This document shows positions 28,313 through 43,759 of a stretch of 64,000 bases of DNA, one piece after another. The translations under genes and the position numbers were made by a program. Each line of letters opens with the position of its first letter. Position 1 is the first letter of the stretch. The notes under the pieces were generated by a model. The model made no database searches, had not been told where the DNA came from, and saw only the letters and a list, made by a program, of their open reading frames with translations. The stretch is taken from contig NZ_CDWI01000011.1 in the NCBI RefSeq assembly GCF_001049495.1, positions 1-64,000 of the forward strand. The letters are read 5' to 3'. Origin of the DNA: Microbacterium sp. 3J1. Its GTDB lineage: Bacteria; Actinomycetota; Actinomycetes; Actinomycetales; Microbacteriaceae.

Positions 28313-28347
28313 GACCGGGGCTCCGCGCTCGCCGCGGGGCCCCGGTC
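28313..28347 (+). terminator. Attenuator hairpin between binding protein and permease genes
   Basis: A 14-bp stem (GACCGGGGCTCCGC with its partner, one G-T pair) and 7-nt loop lie 21 bp after the binding-protein stop and 30 bp before the permease start. In ABC operons such hairpins partially terminate or protect the 5' mRNA so that binding protein exceeds permease. Confidence 0.65.
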
Positions 28348-28376
28348 CGACGTCCCCTCTGATCAACGGAGACCTC

Positions 28377-29381
28377 TTGCTGCGCACCATCGGCAGGCGA
28401 CTGCTTTTCCTCATTCCCACTCTGATCGGGCTCAGCATCCTGCTGTTCGCCTGGGTCAGGGCCCTTCCCGGCGGCCCGGCCGTCGCCCTTCTCGGCGAGA
28501 AGGCGACACCCGAGGCCATCGCCAGGGTCAACGAGCTCTACGGCTTCAACAAGCCCCTCATCGAGCAGTACTTCATCTGGGTCGGACGCCTTCTGCAGGG
28601 CGACTTCGGCACTTCGATCCAGACCAACAGGCCGGTCACGGAGGAATTCTTCCGCCGCTTCCCGGCCACGATCGAGCTGAGCGTCGTCGCGCTCATCTTC
28701 GCGATCGGCGTGGGCATCCCCCTCGGCTACTGGGCGGCTCGCCGCCACGGGAAGTTCACCGATCACGCCTCGGTGGTCCTGAGCCTCATCGGCATCACGA
28801 TCCCGGTCTTCTTCCTCGCGTTCATCCTCAAGTACGTCTTCGCGGTGCAGCTCGGCTGGCTGCCGTCTGACGGCAGGCAGAATCCGCGAATAGACGCCAC
28901 GCATCCGACCGGCTTCTATGTCTGGGACGGCATCATCACCGGCGAGTTCGACGCCTCGTGGGACGCCCTCATGCATCTGGTGCTCCCGGCGCTCGCGCTC
29001 GGCACCATCCCGCTCGCGATCATCGTCCGCATCACCAGGGCGAGCGTGCTCGAGGTGCAGAACGCCGACTACGTGCGCACGGGTCGAGCGAAGGGCGTGG
29101 GGTCGTCGACGTTGCGCAGTCGCTTCATCCTGCGCAACGCGATGCTGCCGGTGATCACGACGATCGGTCTGCAGACCGGTCTGCTGATCTCGGGGGCGGT
29201 GCTCACCGAGACCGTCTTCGCGTTCCCCGGCATCGGATCCTTCCTCGCGAGGGCGATCTTCACCCGGGACTTCCCCGTGCTGCAGGGATTCATCATCTTC
29301 ATCGCGATCGCCTACGCGCTCATCAACCTGGCGGTCGACGTGTCGTACAGCTTCATCGATCCGAGAGTGCGGGTGCAGTGA
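28377..29381 (+). CDS. Peptide ABC transporter permease, DppB type
   Basis: A 334-residue permease with six membrane helices and the BPD_transp signature YVRTGRAKGVGSSTLRSRFILRNAMLPV. The external loop between helices 1 and 2 (GGPAVALLGEKATPEAIARVNELYGFNKP) is the DppB hallmark. It uses a TTG start at 28377 preceded by a GGAG site, the only start before the first helix. Confidence 0.9.
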   Translation: MLRTIGRRLLFLIPTLIGLSILLFAWVRALPGGPAVALLGEKATPEAIARVNELYGFNKPLIEQYFIWVGRLLQGDFGTSIQTNRPVTEEFFRRFPATIELSVVALIFAIGVGIPLGYWAARRHGKFTDHASVVLSLIGITIPVFFLAFILKYVFAVQLGWLPSDGRQNPRIDATHPTGFYVWDGIITGEFDASWDALMHLVLPALALGTIPLAIIVRITRASVLEVQNADYVRTGRAKGVGSSTLRSRFILRNAMLPVITTIGLQTGLLISGAVLTETVFAFPGIGSFLARAIFTRDFPVLQGFIIFIAIAYALINLAVDVSYSFIDPRVRVQ

Positions 29382-29415
29382 TGATCCGTCTCGTTCTCCG
29401 AAAGGGGGTGGCGTC

Positions 29416-30381
29416 ATGACCATCTCGCTCCCACCCGCGCAGGGACCATCCGCGGCGAGCGGCGAACTCGTCGACACCGTCGCCGTCGGTCAGGCCGGAC
29501 TCAAGGAGGGCCCCGGCGGCTTCTGGCGGGACGTCTTCCGCCGGCTCCGTCGCAACCCCACGGCCTGGATCGGCGCGGGCATCGTCCTGGTGTTCGTCCT
29601 CGTGTCTCTGCTCGCGCCGGTGCTCGCTCCGTACCCCGAGACGGCCCTTCCCGGCGCGAAGTACATCACGCCGACGCAGATCCCCGGCCCCGGGGAGCTG
29701 CCGGAGTTCCCGCTCGGACTCGACCGCTTCGGCGGCGATGTCCTCTCCAAGCTCATCTGGGGTGCGCAGGCCTCGCTGCTGATCGGTGTCATCTCGACCG
29801 CGCTCGGTCTGGTCGGCGGAATGATCCTCGGACTCCTCGCCGGCACGTTCGGCGGATGGGTCGACACGCTGATCATGCGCATCGTCGACATCATCCTGTC
29901 GGTGCCGAACCTGCTGCTGGCGGTCTCGATCGCCGCGATCCTGGGCCAGACGCCCTTCGCGGTGATGATCGCCATCGGGGCGTCGCAGGTGCCGATCTTC
30001 GCTCGCCTCCTGCGCGCGTCGATGCTGCAGCAGCGCTCCAGCGACTACGTGCTCTCGGCCCAGACCCTCGGTCTCGGGCGCGGACAGATCACCATGTCGC
30101 ACGTGCTGCCGAATGCGATCGGCCCGGTCATCGTGCAGGGGACCCTGACGTTGGCGACCGCCGTCATCGACGCGGCCGCCCTGTCGTTCCTCGGTCTCGG
30201 CGGCGGTCGCCCCGAGACGGCGGAGTGGGGTCGCATGCTGACCTACGCGCAGGCGGAGCTCGCCATCGCACCGTGGCTGGCATTCCTGCCCGGTATCTGC
30301 ATCGCGGTCACCGCGCTCGGCTTCACCCTGTTCGGTGAGGCGCTGCGCGAGGCCATGGACCCGAGGACGAGAGCACGATGA
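29416..30381 (+). CDS. Peptide ABC transporter permease, DppC type
   Basis: A 321-residue permease: N-terminal OppC_N segment (FWRDVFRRLRRNPTAWIGAGIV), six helices, and EAA-like loop YVLSAQTLGLGRGQITMSHVLPNAIGPV. ATG 29416 has a strong AAAGGGGGT ribosome site. Its stop overlaps the ATPase start (ATGA). Confidence 0.9.
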   Translation: MTISLPPAQGPSAASGELVDTVAVGQAGLKEGPGGFWRDVFRRLRRNPTAWIGAGIVLVFVLVSLLAPVLAPYPETALPGAKYITPTQIPGPGELPEFPLGLDRFGGDVLSKLIWGAQASLLIGVISTALGLVGGMILGLLAGTFGGWVDTLIMRIVDIILSVPNLLLAVSIAAILGQTPFAVMIAIGASQVPIFARLLRASMLQQRSSDYVLSAQTLGLGRGQITMSHVLPNAIGPVIVQGTLTLATAVIDAAALSFLGLGGGRPETAEWGRMLTYAQAELAIAPWLAFLPGICIAVTALGFTLFGEALREAMDPRTRAR

Positions 30382-32096
30382 GCGCTGCGAGAGAGAATCA
30401 GATGACCGACGCCCCGCTGCTGTCGGTCGAAGGGCTGGCGGTCGACTTCGCCACGATGGACGGCGTCGTGCACGCGGTCGAAGGCGTCGACCTCGAGATC
30501 GCACCCGGCCAGACCGTGGCGATCGTGGGGGAGTCGGGGTCTGGCAAGTCGACGACCGCGATGGCCATCATCGGCCTGCTCGCGGGAGGCGGACGGGTGG
30601 CTGCGGGCAGCATCCGACTCGACGGTCGCGAGATCGCCCACGCGCCCGAGAGCGAGCTGCGGATGATCCGCGGGCGGGACATCGGTCTCGTGCCTCAGGA
30701 CCCGATGTCGAACCTGAACCCGGTCGCGAAGATCGGCACCCAGGTCGCCGAGACGCTCCTGGCCCACGGGCTGGCGAATCGTCAGAACGTGCAGGAGAAG
30801 GTCGTGGAGGCGCTCACCTCCGCCGGGCTGCCCGATCCGGAGCGACGGGCCAAGCAGTACCCGCACGAGTTCTCCGGCGGCATGCGGCAGCGTGCCCTGA
30901 TCGCGATCGGACTGGCGTGCAAGCCGCGCCTCCTGATCGCCGACGAGCCGACCAGCGCGCTCGACGTCACGGTGCAGCAGACCATCCTCGACCAGATCGG
31001 CGAGATGACCCGTGAGCTCGGCACCGCCGTGCTGCTCATCACGCACGACCTCGGCCTCGCCGCCGAGCGCGCGGAGCGGGTCATCGTCATGCACCGCGGC
31101 AAGGTGGTCGAGCAGGGGCCGGCAAGGCAGATCCTGGAGGCCCCGCAGCATCCGTACACCCAGTCGCTCGTCAAGGCGGCGCCGTCGGTGGCGGCCGCCC
31201 GGTTGCGGCCGGAGGCGTTCGTCACGCTCGAACGCGAGGCGCCTCCGCAGGATGGCGCTCCGCAGGCCCCGGCGGCCCAGCCGGCGGATTCCCTGAGCCT
31301 GTCGAAGGGCGACAACATCGTCGAGATCGAGAACCTCACGAAGGTCTACCCGGTCCGGGGGCAGAAGGAGGACTTCGTCGCCGTCGACGACGTGTCGCTG
31401 GCGATCCCTCGAGGCGAGACGGTCGCGATCGTGGGGGAGTCCGGTTCGGGCAAGACCACGACCGCTCGGATGCTGTTGAAGGTCGTCGAGCCGACGAGCG
31501 GACTCATCCGCTTCGAGGGCAAGGACGTCTCGTCGCTGAGTCGCGCGGAGACACGCGACTTCCGCCAGCGGGTGCAGCCGATCTTCCAGGACCCGTACTC
31601 GAGCCTGAACCCGATGTTCACGATCGAGCGTCTGATCGCGGAGCCGCTGGACTTCTACAAGCGGGGGAGCGGGGCGGATCGCCGCAACCGCGTCCGGCAG
31701 CTGCTCGACGACGTGGCTCTTCCGCAGTCGATGCTCCGGCGCTACCCGTCGGAGCTGTCGGGCGGTCAGCGTCAGCGTGTGGCGATCGCGAGGGCGCTGG
31801 CGCTGTCTCCGGATCTCATCGTCTGCGACGAGCCGGTGTCGGCGCTCGACGTGCTCGTGCAGGACCAGATCCTCACGCTGCTCGGCGATCTCCAGCGCGA
31901 GTACGGACTCAGCTACCTGTTCATCTCGCACGACCTCGCCGTCGTGCGGCTCATCAGCGACTACGTCTGCGTGATGAAGGACGGGTCGCTCGTCGAGGCC
32001 GCGTCCTCGGAGGAGATCTTCACGAATCCGCGCGACCCGTACACCCGGCGCCTGCTGGCCTCGATCCCGGGCAACGAGCTCAACATCGCGTCCTGA
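30378..32096 (+). CDS. Fused dual ABC ATPase, DppD-DppF type
   Basis: A 572-residue protein with two complete ATPase domains. Domain 1 (about 8-260) has Walker A GESGSGKS, signature FSGGMRQRALIAIGL and IADEPTSALDV; domain 2 (about 312-560) has [23 protein letters not shown] and VCDEPVSALDV, so both sites look active. The 50-residue linker (about 262-311) is Pro/Ala-rich and contains a copy of a REP-like repeat in the DNA (31293-31307), read as LSLSKG. It energises the preceding permeases. A second possible start is ATG 30402. Confidence 0.92.
   Translation: MSAARENQMTDAPLLSVEGLAVDFATMDGVVHAVEGVDLEIAPGQTVAIVGESGSGKSTTAMAIIGLLAGGGRVAAGSIRLDGREIAHAPESELRMIRGRDIGLVPQDPMSNLNPVAKIGTQVAETLLAHGLANRQNVQEKVVEALTSAGLPDPERRAKQYPHEFSGGMRQRALIAIGLACKPRLLIADEPTSALDVTVQQTILDQIGEMTRELGTAVLLITHDLGLAAERAERVIVMHRGKVVEQGPARQILEAPQHPYTQSLVKAAPSVAAARLRPEAFVTLEREAPPQDGAPQAPAAQPADSLSLSKGDNIVEIENLTKVYPVRGQKEDFVAVDDVSLAIPRGETVAIVGESGSGKTTTARMLLKVVEPTSGLIRFEGKDVSSLSRAETRDFRQRVQPIFQDPYSSLNPMFTIERLIAEPLDFYKRGSGADRRNRVRQLLDDVALPQSMLRRYPSELSGGQRQRVAIARALALSPDLIVCDEPVSALDVLVQDQILTLLGDLQREYGLSYLFISHDLAVVRLISDYVCVMKDGSLVEAASSEEIFTNPRDPYTRRLLASIPGNELNIAS
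31293..31307. repeat. REP-like element inside ABC ATPase linker
   Basis: CTGAGCCTGTCGAAG is identical to the right arm of the rpoB-rpoC intergenic palindrome, here placed in frame in the inter-domain linker. Confidence 0.65.
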
Positions 32097-32100
32097 TCAG

Positions 32101-32151
32101 CGAGCGCGTCCGCTCCCGCGCACCGGGAGCGGACGTGCTCGCGAGGCTTTT
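32101..32151 (+). terminator. Rho-independent terminator of the peptide ABC operon
   Basis: An 18-bp stem with one G-T pair (32101-32118 with 32124-32141) and 5-nt loop is followed by a CTTTT tract. It separates the peptide importer from the rpoB promoter. Confidence 0.85.
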
Positions 32152-32184
32152 ACCGCAGCATCCGAAGAAGGTCAAGGATTGAAC

Positions 32185-32213
32185 TTGCCATGTCGCACAA
32201 TCGCGTCTATAGT
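32185..32213 (+). promoter_or_regulatory. rpoB-rpoC promoter
   Basis: TTGCCA (32185-32190), a 17-bp spacer and TATAGT (32208-32213) form the best sigma-70-like promoter in the window. It predicts a roughly 120-nt leader before rpoB; no riboswitch is recognisable in it. Confidence 0.7.
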
Positions 32214-32339
32214 TGGTAGTTGCGCTCGCTTCTCCCTGCCCTCATATGGTGGTCGGCATTCTGTTGAGCATTCGAGCGCGCACTCCACCTGACGACAAAG
32301 GAATCGAGAAGCCCTGCGGGGCTCACGGAGGTTATTCCC

Positions 32340-35840
<3,501 letters not shown>

Positions 35841-35842
35841 CC

Positions 35843-35886
35843 CTTCGACAGGCTCAGCCCCCTCTGGGCCGCTGAGCCTGTCGAAG
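35843..35886. repeat. REP-like palindrome in rpoB-rpoC intergenic region
   Basis: A perfect 16-bp inverted repeat, CTTCGACAGGCTCAGC and its complement, surrounds a 12-nt loop directly after the rpoB stop. It would form a stable hairpin in the rpoB-rpoC mRNA. Partial copies occur at 2788, 31293 and 57172, indicating a dispersed family. Confidence 0.75.
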
Positions 35887-35926
35887 CCCCCGATTTCTTC
35901 AGAAGAATTCCTACACAGGAGAATTT

Positions 35927-39802
<3,876 letters not shown>

Positions 39803-39833
39803 TCGATTCAGCTCTGACGTACTGAGTGAGTGA

Positions 39834-39866
39834 GAAGGCCCCGGGCATCAGCCCGGGGCCTTCTTC
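39834..39866 (+). terminator. rpoC terminator
   Basis: A 13-bp stem, GAAGGCCCCGGGC with its complement, and 4-nt loop lie 32 bp after the rpoC stop and are followed by TTCG rather than a pure T-tract. Confidence 0.8.
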
Positions 39867-40017
39867 GTGCCGGCGGGGAGTCTCGTTCTCCGGGCACACC
39901 TTCGGACCTGAATGACGACGCGCCGGGGGAGGGGATGCCGGTGCGGCGCGCCGCGCGTCGGCATCCGAATCCGTGTTCGGCGTCGGAGTGGGAGCCGGAG
40001 TGCGACCACGTGGATCC

Positions 40018-40602
40018 TCAGTCGAACAGGTGCGCGATGATGCTCGACGTGTAGCCGGTCGGTGCGAGATTCGAGTACTGCGTGTCGATGAGGATGCCGT
40101 CCCGCCAGAACAGGGTGCGGCCGTCGGTGACGGGGTACTGCTCATTCGGCCAGGTCTTCTCGCATCGCGTGCCGTCGTCGGGTGTGAAGCAGGCGAAGCC
40201 CTCGTTGGCCACCAGCCCGTTGAGCATGTCCAATGCAGGGCCACGGTCCATCCTCGCGATGGTGGTGATGAGGCCGCTGGTGTCGGCCCGAGGGTCGCGC
40301 CAGATGCACGTCAGGGTTCCATCGGCGTCGACCCCGGACGCTCCGAAGGCCGCGTCGTTCAGCGGCGTCTCGCCGAGCTGCGAGAGGACCTCCTCCGACA
40401 GGATCGCCCGGCAGTCGGTCGGCAGCTCGACGGCGGGGGTTGTGGGAGTGGGCGTCGGCGTCGAGGACTCCTCGGCCGTGGCGCTCGACGACGGAGAAGG
40501 GGCGCCGCCGGCCTCCCCGCCCGCGGTGCCGGGGTTCGTGCAGCCGGCGAGAACGGCGATCAGGAGAAGAGCGGATGCTCCGGCGGCGAGACGAGTGGCC
40601 AT
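40018..40602 (-). CDS. Putative lipoprotein of unknown function
   Basis: A 194-residue exported lipoprotein with signal peptide MATRLAAGASALLLIAVLAG and lipobox LAGC, then a Ser/Thr/Pro-rich linker of about 45 residues and a roughly 130-residue domain with four Cys (DCRAI, TCIW, ACFT, RCEK) that could form two disulfides. No family was recognised. Start ATG 40602 is favoured over GTG 40608 because a TACCGT box (complement of 40609-40614) ends 6 nt before it. It is divergent from the PfkB gene, with their promoters back to back. Confidence 0.75.
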   Translation of the reverse strand: MATRLAAGASALLLIAVLAGCTNPGTAGGEAGGAPSPSSSATAEESSTPTPTPTTPAVELPTDCRAILSEEVLSQLGETPLNDAAFGASGVDADGTLTCIWRDPRADTSGLITTIARMDRGPALDMLNGLVANEGFACFTPDDGTRCEKTWPNEQYPVTDGRTLFWRDGILIDTQYSNLAPTGYTSSIIAHLFD

Positions 40603-40688
40603 GCGCACACGGTAGCGCTCGTCGATCCGTCTGCAGGGGAGGCTGACCGCACCTCCACGGAGCGCGTCCGGGCGGTAATGTCGGCTGG

Positions 40689-41618
40689 ATGAGCCTCGAT
40701 CACCCCCGCGCGTCCGCAGCCGTCGTCATCGGAGACGCGCTGATCGATGAGATCCGCGATGCCGGCGGCGTGCGCGAACTCGTCGGCGGGGCAGCCCTCA
40801 ACGTCGCAGTCGGGCTGCGGCGTCTCGGTGTCCCGACCACACTCGTCGCGATGGTCGGCGACGACGAGGCGGGTGGCCACATCCGCGAATACCTGGCCGA
40901 TCACGACGTCCGTCTCATCTCCAGCGAGGCGCCGCACGGCTCGTCGCGGGCGATCGTCCAGCGGGGCTCGGACGGTGAGCCCGTGTACCTGTTCAACGAG
41001 GCGGCGCAGCGGCGCAGCATCCGATACTCCGGCGCCGCCGTTCGGGCGATCGCCGACGCGGAGCTCGTCGCCGTGAGCTGCTTCCCGTTCGATGTGCCGC
41101 GAGAGGTCGACGCCCTCGTCGCGGCGCTGGGCGAGACACGCCTCGCGCTCGACCCGAACCCTCGATCGGGGATGCTGACCGACCGCGACGAGTTCGTACG
41201 AGGGTTCGAGCGTGTCGTCGCGCGCGCGTCGATCGTCAAGGTCGGCGCAGACGACGCAGCCCTTCTGTACGACGGCGACCTCGACGCCCTGCGTGCTCGT
41301 CTGCGGGGTCTCGGCGTCGCCGCAGTCCTCGCCACGGCGGGCGCCGCAGGCGCGACGCTCGAGTCTGACCTCGGCGTCGTCACGGCTCCGGTCTCGGCGC
41401 TTCCCGGTCGGGTCGTCGACACCGTGGGGGCCGGGGACGCGACCCTCGCGGCGGTCGCGTCGGGGCTCGTCGAGCGCGCCCCCAGCGACGTCGACGGGTG
41501 GCAGCTGCTGCTCGAGAGGGCGATGGACGTCGCTGCGGCGACGTGCCGGGCCGAGGGCGGTCTGCTGCGGACGCCCGAGTCCTTGATGGACGCCGATCGG
41601 GGTGTCTTCGGCAGCTGA
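40689..41618 (+). CDS. PfkB-family carbohydrate kinase (fructokinase-like)
   Basis: A 309-residue ribokinase-fold kinase: VIGDALIDEIRD, the first signature GGAALNVAVGLRRLGVPTTLVAMVG, an FNEAAQRRS lid region and the catalytic signature DTVGAGDATLAAVASGL with the base Asp. It resembles fructokinases. TAATGT (40676-40681) ends 7 nt before ATG 40689, implying a leaderless mRNA. It stands alone before tRNA-Tyr. Confidence 0.87.
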   Translation: MSLDHPRASAAVVIGDALIDEIRDAGGVRELVGGAALNVAVGLRRLGVPTTLVAMVGDDEAGGHIREYLADHDVRLISSEAPHGSSRAIVQRGSDGEPVYLFNEAAQRRSIRYSGAAVRAIADAELVAVSCFPFDVPREVDALVAALGETRLALDPNPRSGMLTDRDEFVRGFERVVARASIVKVGADDAALLYDGDLDALRARLRGLGVAAVLATAGAAGATLESDLGVVTAPVSALPGRVVDTVGAGDATLAAVASGLVERAPSDVDGWQLLLERAMDVAAATCRAEGGLLRTPESLMDADRGVFGS

Positions 41619-41704
41619 CGGCTCGATTTCTCGTGCCTGCCTCTGGCGGGTATGATTGATACTCGTGCCCCCGATTGGCTGTCGAAGTCGGACGGGTGCG
41701 CTCT

Positions 41705-41789
41705 GGCGAGTTACCCAAGCGGCCAAAGGGATCTGACTGTAAATCAGCCGTCTTAGACTTCGGGGGTTCGAATCCCTCACTCGCCACCA
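41705..41789 (+). tRNA. tRNA-Tyr (GTA)
   Basis: The acceptor GGCGAGT pairs with ACTCGCC and the CCA end is encoded. The anticodon loop CTGTAAA carries GTA, and a long variable arm marks a class II tRNA. The TATGAT at 41651-41656 is a likely -10 box. The 3' side borders the accessory block. Confidence 0.95.
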
Positions 41790-41848
41790 GGGGGTGTTCC
41801 CGGATCTCGAGGAAATCATTCCCGTATCTCGGAAGACCAGGTCAGAAA

Positions 41849-41886
41849 AGGAAAACCACCGGAACCCCGGTGGTTTTCCTCTTTTT
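41849..41886 (+). terminator. tRNA-Tyr terminator
   Basis: A 14-bp perfect stem around loop AACC (arms AGGAAAACCACCGG and its complement) is followed by CTTTTTC, a classic rho-independent terminator. Confidence 0.9.
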
Positions 41887-41889
41887 CGG

Positions 41890-42212
41890 GTCATTTGCTC
41901 GGGTTCGCGATGCGATTCTGAACGGCCTTCCCGGGTGCCTGGGCGCGACGACATGGACCTGCCCCTTAGGCACGCGTGGCTTAGTCAGTCGACGACCTGC
42001 TGGATGAGCTCGAGTCCGCGCGCCCGCGACGTGCACGTAGCCTGATTCCACGAGGCGCTTCTTCGCCGAGCCGCTTCGGCTGCAAGTGGATCATGGCTCC
42101 CGACAACTACTCGCCGAACAACCTTGACAACCTTCTGGATTGCTGAGCCGGGGCGCATGTGACTGCCGACGAGACGCCGGATTAGGACATCGGCGACGTT
42201 CTGATTGCCCAA
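41890..42212. other. Possible decayed coding remnant upstream of the 155-residue gene
   Basis: No intact gene is visible. From 42093 the frame of the downstream 155-residue protein continues upstream as a protein-like reading MAPDNYSPNNLDNLLDC, broken by stops at 42141 and 42183. This may be the former N-terminus of that protein. Confidence 0.35.
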
Positions 42213-42680
42213 ATGTTCGATCTGTGGATCGATGAGGAGTTGGTGCGCCGTGGGACCGGGCTGTCCCGGTCCGATGTCGTCACTGCGCTGGTGGAGCTTC
42301 CCCCGCACGACGTCCCTGTTGTTCGGATCAACGAGGAAGTGTCTCTGGCGGCTCGGGCATCATCTGCTTCGGGTATCACGCCAGGCACGCCTGTGACCGC
42401 GAGCAACATTGACGCCCTTGAGGATGTCTGGCCGACGAACATCGGCGACGATAGCGGCTGGACCGCGTTCTACCTGCTCGGTGATTCGGCCCATGTGTCT
42501 TTCGACTTCCGCTACGACGAGGGCCAAGCCAACCGGCTCCTCGACCTGGCGGAGGACTACCTCCTGACGGCTCGCGGGACGCACATGGCGAGCGGAACGT
42601 CCGCTACGGGGTCGGCGAATCTACACGCACCCGAAGTTGGATGGAACCGTGGCGGCGTATCCGGACATTACGTTCTATGA
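42213..42680 (+). CDS. Unknown 155-residue protein, coupled to AraC-type regulator
   Basis: The protein was not recognised. It has an acidic, globular composition, with a convincing internal stretch GWTAFYLLGDSAHVSFDFRY followed by DEGQANRLLDLAEDYLL. ATG 42213 has no ribosome site, and the same frame continues upstream through two stops, so it may be a truncated derivative. Against full decay, its stop overlaps the regulator start by ATGA (42677-42680), the normal arrangement for a coupled pair. No signal peptide or membrane helix is present. Confidence 0.5.
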   Translation: MFDLWIDEELVRRGTGLSRSDVVTALVELPPHDVPVVRINEEVSLAARASSASGITPGTPVTASNIDALEDVWPTNIGDDSGWTAFYLLGDSAHVSFDFRYDEGQANRLLDLAEDYLLTARGTHMASGTSATGSANLHAPEVGWNRGGVSGHYVL

Positions 42681-43048
42681 GGGCCACCGACATCGTCGCT
42701 CTACGCGAACGCTGCCTTGCACTTATCGACCACCACTACCGAGACCACCGCGTCGGTCCGGCCTGGCTGGCTCGTGAGCTTTTCGTCTCTCGCCGCCAGC
42801 TCGACAGAGCATTCGTCGGTTGCCCGAGCGTTGCCGAGCTCCTCGCCAAGCGCCGACTCCGGCACGTCGTGGCCATCGCCGCTTTCCGCCCCGACATTCC
42901 CATGTCCATCGTCGCGCGACGCTGCGGGTACGGGACGTATGAGACTTTCCGTGCTCAGTGTCACCGTTACTTGCAGTGCAGCCCGCGGGATGCGCGAAAC
43001 ACTCACGCTGAGACTCTGAGGGCATTGACGTTGCCGACGGCCGCATAG
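42677..43048 (+). CDS. AraC-type helix-turn-helix protein (DNA-binding domain only)
   Basis: A 123-residue protein equal to an isolated AraC DNA-binding domain: WLARELFVSRRQLDRAFVG (first HTH), LLAKRRLRHVVAIAAF (linker helix) and MSIVARRCGYGTYETFRAQC with HRYLQCSPRDAR (second HTH). There is no ligand-binding domain, so the 155-residue partner might supply sensing. The start is set by the ATGA overlap at 42677; a longer in-frame form from 42641 is less likely. Confidence 0.7.
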   Translation: MRATDIVALRERCLALIDHHYRDHRVGPAWLARELFVSRRQLDRAFVGCPSVAELLAKRRLRHVVAIAAFRPDIPMSIVARRCGYGTYETFRAQCHRYLQCSPRDARNTHAETLRALTLPTAA

Positions 43049-43162
43049 CGCTGGCTGTTGATGTGCAGACACGTCCGAGGCGGGACCGTGTGTCGACGAC
43101 TCCGTTTAGACTCGGGGAGGCAGTCGGGGCTTTCCGATGTCTGTACGTCGCGAGGTGAGGCA

Positions 43163-43759
43163 GTGTCGGAGAACGCAGAGACGAGGACGCCTCACGACGG
43201 CGAACTCCTCTTCCGGCTTTCGCGAGGCGACGAACCGGCGTATCGCATGTTGCACGACCGGCACCAGGCTCCGGTGTGGCGAATGTCGCTCGTGCTGATG
43301 CGCACCACGTGGGATGCCGAAGAGGTCGCGGCTACCGCATTCTTCGAACTGTGGCGCAAGCGCGACAAAGTCCGGGTCGTCGACGGATCGGTGCTGCCTT
43401 GGCTCCTGGCGACGACGTCGTTCGCAGCGAAGAACAGCCTTCGTTCCCGTCGCCGGTACCAACGGCTCCTCACCCGTATCCCGCACGACGGCGACGTTCC
43501 CGACCATGCCGACGAAGTTGCCGAGGCCATGGACTCCCTGAGGATCTCGAGCGACGTGCGCGAGGCCTTGCTCCACCTCAACCAGCGGGACGCGAGCGTC
43601 GTCATCCTGTGCGTGATCCAAGAACTACCTACCTCGGAGGCAGCGGTCGTGCTCGGCATACCCGAGGGGACGGTCAAGTCCCGGTTGTCGCGCGTGAAGA
43701 CCCGCCTGCGGGGAGTGCTTCATGAGTACGCTCCGACAACAGAGGAGGCGAACGCGTGA
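43163..43759 (+). CDS. ECF-like RNA polymerase sigma factor
   Basis: A 198-residue sigma factor with region 2 (AYRMLHDRHQAPVWRMSLVL, then TWDAEEVAATAFFELWRKR) and region 4 HTH (VVLGIPEGTVKSRLSRVKTRL). GTG 43163 has a strong AGGTGAGG site 2 nt upstream, and upstream codons look non-coding. A GGGACC and CGTT pair 15 bp apart (43082-43106) resembles an ECF promoter and may mean autoregulation. The next gene overlaps by GTGA and is probably its regulator. Confidence 0.87.
   Translation: MSENAETRTPHDGELLFRLSRGDEPAYRMLHDRHQAPVWRMSLVLMRTTWDAEEVAATAFFELWRKRDKVRVVDGSVLPWLLATTSFAAKNSLRSRRRYQRLLTRIPHDGDVPDHADEVAEAMDSLRISSDVREALLHLNQRDASVVILCVIQELPTSEAAVVLGIPEGTVKSRLSRVKTRLRGVLHEYAPTTEEANA

Noticed and set aside
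41797..41832. Imperfect direct repeat TTCCCG-x-ATCTCG just after tRNA-Tyr as an attachment-site remnant
   Set aside because: The copies are 12 nt, mismatched and only 24 nt apart, so they cannot mark the two ends of an island.
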